DNA of 64,000 nt, taken from NCBI GenBank assembly GCA_021904315.1, contig CM038911.1:21363390-21427389 (forward strand). The letters are read 5' to 3'. The DNA comes from Sphagnum magellanicum (taxonomy: Eukaryota; Streptophyta; Sphagnopsida; Sphagnales; Sphagnaceae). This document shows positions 60,744 through 64,000 of this stretch, piece by piece. Under the pieces are notes generated by a model, which made no database searches, was not told the origin of the DNA, and was given only the letters and a program-made list of their open reading frames with translations. Position 1 is the stretch's first letter. Every line of letters begins with the position of its first letter. Both the position numbers and the translations under genes were made by a program.

Positions 60744-61800
60744 TTGTCAATTATTGATGTGGGAAAAGGCAATGATGTTGATCCTGTTATCACCCACAAT
60801 GGTGCAAAGGTCCTTGAATGCTTTTGTGGGGATGGCATTTGGCGAATTGAACATTGTCCTTTGAAGTTAATCAATCATTACTCGGCATTGCAAAAAAACA
60901 CTAAACACTACTACAAAATTAGAATCGTTTCAAAACAAACAAATCGTGGTATTCCTGCTCCATGTTATGTTGGTTACTAGCCTATAGCCAAAGGTGTACC
61001 AATTGAGTTACATAAGTTTTGGTTTTGTCATGATGACCATATGTGTTATGTGGGAAGGACAAGGAGGAAATATCCATTCAATAAGCTAGCCTTGCCTTCC
61101 TTATGGCCTATGTAAGAAGGGACAAATCTCACTCAAATTGAGGTGGTGGCATTGAAGGAGGTTGGTTTCTTGCTTTTGGAAAAGCCAAGATGTCCCCTTG
61201 TTAATATGGTTAAGGATGAGGTATCTGCACTTGTGAAACAACCTCCAAAATGTACCCCTCAGAATCTCTTTGGCGATGGTATTTCTACCCTTGTTTATAA
61301 GCCATTGGATCTAGATGTTTGGCCAAAATTAAGGAATAGGAAGAAGATTTGTTGTCCTGACATTTTCAAGCTATCCATTTTGCAAAAAAACAAGTGGGAG
61401 GTGGGATGAATTTTTGAAGCCACACTATTAACTCCTTCAAACATTCCTCCTCTGGGATATGGATGAAATTACCGCCTCCTTTTAGGATCGCCAAAAAATC
61501 GTAAGCAATATGAGGCAACAATTAGTGATTACCTAGCTTGTAGTTGCATGGATTTTTTTTCCATGATGTTTGCATCCCTTGGCAAACGAGGGCTGTGGGT
61601 TCCTTTCATCCATTTGTGACTTTCATCTATGTACATATGGAAAAATATTTTCCATGTCATTCCTATGTGGCAAAGATATATTCTATAATATTCTATCCAT
61701 GTCATCATAATAGACCAAAAATATCAATTCCTATTCACAAACTCATGCTCATAGGTTTATGCTCACGCTCACATGCTCATTTTGTAGCGCCATTATAATG
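60744..61800 (+). pseudogene. SWIM zinc-finger protein remnant, probably transposon-derived
   Basis: Plus-strand frames follow each other with stops: 60744-60980 (VITHNGAKVLECFCGDGIW), 61143-61409 (STLVYKPLDLDVWPKLRNRK), then about 61490-61660 with YEATISDYLACSCMDF, MMFASLGKRGLWVPF and IHL. C-x-C followed by about 17-22 residues and C-x-H is the SWIM finger; here C-S-C is kept but the later C-K-H reads F-I-H. SWIM fingers occur in MULE-type transposases and related plant proteins. At least three frame breaks make this a pseudogene. Confidence 0.5.
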
Positions 61801-62785
61801 GATGCACCACAACTTGATTAAAAGAAAAAAAAATCATGGCATTAATGACAAAAGATGTTATGCATGCATGATGTTTAATTGTTTCCATTTGTAAGGTCCT
61901 TGTTAAACTTCATTTAGCTCCTAGAAAATTGTGGAGGTTAATTGAAAATTTAGTTCAAACCAATTTGTTGGGGTTTTAAAAATAGATTGATAAAACTAAG
62001 AAAACCCAATTTTTCTTGCATTACACATTTTAAACTTAACTATATCAACTTACAACAAAAAACCAAGATATTCCAAGTATATACCCTCTTTTCACACTAA
62101 ATAATGATGAAGAGAATTCTGCCCTCAAATTATGTTACATCCTCAACAAATGGAGCCCAAGCTTTTAATCAACAAGTCATGTTGTGGTAGGTCATTGGTA
62201 AAAAAAAAATTGAAGTTAGGACCACATATTTGGTTGTTTTGAAATGGTTCCCAATGTTTTTGTAATCTAATTTAAGGTTTAAGCTTAGGGTTTAAGGTAG
62301 AAAAAAAAAAGGAATGATACCAATTTGGATTGTAATGTGTTGAAAATCTTTTTGCTACATATATGCACTTTTAAAATATGCTTTTGCCAATATCTCCACC
62401 ATATCTTATCCTTGTCCACTTGTTTAACAGGTCCATGTAACTAGTCTTCATATCCTAATTCAAAGAAATCAACAACAAAATTAACAATTGTGAGGATAGA
62501 AATATAACATCAAAAGAGGGAACCAATCATGGCAAGTGACTATATACATATACCATGTTGTATTCACATGTTTGAAAATCCAATGTACCCTTGTTATTAG
62601 ATTACTATTTTTGCCAATGTAATTATATTATAACCACCAAAAAGGTAATTATTGCCAATGTAACAATGCTAATGGCCTACCCCTTCATGAATTACAAATA
62701 GAGATACAAGTTTGGCTAACAATAATTCATGATCCCTTCTTACAATGGTTAAAAAGTCATCAACTTTGATTATAAATGACATCTA
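61801..62785. other. AT-rich intergenic DNA without recognised feature
   Basis: No ORF of interest and no clear repeat. Confidence 0.4.
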
Positions 62786-63085
62786 CAACTTAGATTATTA
62801 TTTTGTTTCACAATTTATAATCAAAATCTACTTCACAATTTAAAATCAAATTCAGGCCCAAAACTTATAATCAAACTCTAGTGCCCAACTTCCCTTTAGA
62901 TTTTGGGACAAAATTTAGAATAAGATTCTACACAACTTAGAATCAAGTTCTACTGCAAAACTTAAAATTAGTTCTACACCACAACTTAAAGTCAAATTCT
63001 GGCTCAAAACTTATAATCAAATTATGTTTCAAAACTTAGAATAAGATTCTACTCCACAACTTAGAATCAAATTTTGCTTCAATTA
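62786..63085. repeat. Minisatellite, period about 28-32 bp, roughly ten copies
   Basis: Variants of CAAAACTTATAATCAAA or CACAACTTAGAATCAA recur about every 30 bp, with TTCTAC or TTCTGG between them. Confidence 0.75.
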
Positions 63086-64000
63086 CTTCTTATGGCAAGA
63101 GGTATTGACACTCCAACAAAATATAAATATTTCTTGCACCAGCCTCGTTGTAGGGTGAAAGCACACCATGATAGTATATTTAGGGCAAAAAAATGTAATG
63201 TTTATTGGAGTACACATTATAAATTTTTCACAAGGTAAAATTAGCCACCTACTTTTCCCACCAGTGTGAAATCAAAATAGGGTTTTAAAATCCATCAATT
63301 TTAGTACAAACTATGTTGTTGCCGCATATAGGTTTTCAATTAATAGATGTGGTAAGGGGATAACACCCATTAATTATTATAACAATTATCGACGGGCTAA
63401 TTACGATTTGTGACCACCCTAATTGCTTGTCAACATTGATGGACATCATGAGAGTGCGTTGAATGCATTGAAACAACCTTTGTGAATCCTTTTGAAACCA
63501 AACATGAACTTGGAAGCATACAGGGAGCATGAATTTGGAAGCATCAAGGGAGCATGAGCTTGGAAGCATCCCAGGGCAATGGAAAACACATCATATGCAA
63601 TAATAGTAGGAGGTTGGTAAGCCCCAACATTGCACCCCAAAGAAATGTTTTGTACATCTTTCTGCGATTTGAAGGCTTATGCTTAACCTACATTTTAAGC
63701 AAGTAAATTTCTATGATCTCTAACAAGCTTGTGTAGTAGGCATGAGTGTTTGAATGACTTTGTGAAATCTATCACTCTTTAAAGCTTTATTTGAAAATGT
63801 ATTGTTCTTTTGAATGAAAACATTAAAGATAGTATGGATTAGCAATTTATGTCGATCACAAGTAGTTGTCACTATGACATCTCTACATAAAGAGGTTTAT
63901 TTCTTGATCATTTCTTGGAGAGTCTATTGTCAAGGTTTGTTGGAATTAAATAATTGAAATGTTAGGTATTATTTTGCAACAATGATCACTAAGTTCAATT
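63086..64000. other. Intergenic DNA with a three-unit short repeat
   Basis: At about 63508-63577, TTGGAAGCAT...AGGGAGCATGA occurs three times at about 25-27 bp. Minus-strand ORFs here (63336-63640) simply read the repeat. Nothing else seen. Confidence 0.45.

Noticed and set aside
62786..63575. CRISPR-like direct repeats
   Set aside because: The repeats are head-to-tail without unique spacers and vary in length: they are minisatellites in a eukaryotic genome.
1..64000. Biosynthetic cluster, defence system or organelle DNA insertion
   Set aside because: The genes present are unrelated single genes separated by transposon remnants, and no plastid or mitochondrial gene sequence was recognised.

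Overview
This is nuclear DNA from a land plant with a large, AT-rich, repeat-filled genome. The evidence is spliced plant-type genes, an mTERF gene with telo-box promoter motifs, and decayed Ty3/Gypsy, LINE, CACTA and pogo-like elements. The species cannot be fixed from sequence alone. A BcsA/Tft1-type GT2 gene, a type described from mosses and fungi, leans toward a non-flowering lineage (bryophyte, fern, lycophyte or gymnosperm); this is inference.

Layout. 1-8.1 kb: a decayed Ty3/Gypsy retrotransposon on the minus strand (gag, protease, RT, RNase H, integrase, running off the left edge). Its gag leader is split by two solo LTRs of another family in opposite orientation, each with its own 5-bp target duplication. 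9.0-9.5 kb: a long hairpin (MITE-like). 9.85-11.9 kb: a broken LINE on the minus strand. 13.6-15.8 kb: a second pair of opposed solo LTRs of the same family. 17.4-24.3 kb is the gene-rich core: an intact single-exon mTERF gene (-), a broken intron-containing copy of the FACT subunit SPT16 (+), and a five-exon OCA1-like phosphatase gene (-) assembled here from splice sites and homology because none of its exons forms a long ORF. 25-34 kb: microsatellites, several tandem arrays and a small unidentified coding-like stretch. 34-42 kb: mostly featureless AT-rich DNA. 42.67-44.75 kb: an intact single-exon family-2 glycosyltransferase gene (+) of the processive cellulose-synthase type. 45-64 kb: AT-rich DNA with a complete non-autonomous CACTA element (3-bp target duplication), a second CACTA-like family, a second Gypsy integrase remnant, a GC-rich island, a pogo-like transposase fragment and a SWIM zinc-finger remnant.

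Three genes look functional: mTERF (organelle gene expression), OCA1-like phosphatase (signalling) and the GT2 synthase (cell-wall polysaccharide). They do not form a pathway. No gene cluster or clearly new defence or metabolic system was found. The most notable items are the BcsA/Tft1-like GT2 gene, the hidden OCA1-like gene with a (GT)n tract at a splice acceptor, the SPT16 copy, and the twice-repeated tail-to-tail solo LTR arrangement.
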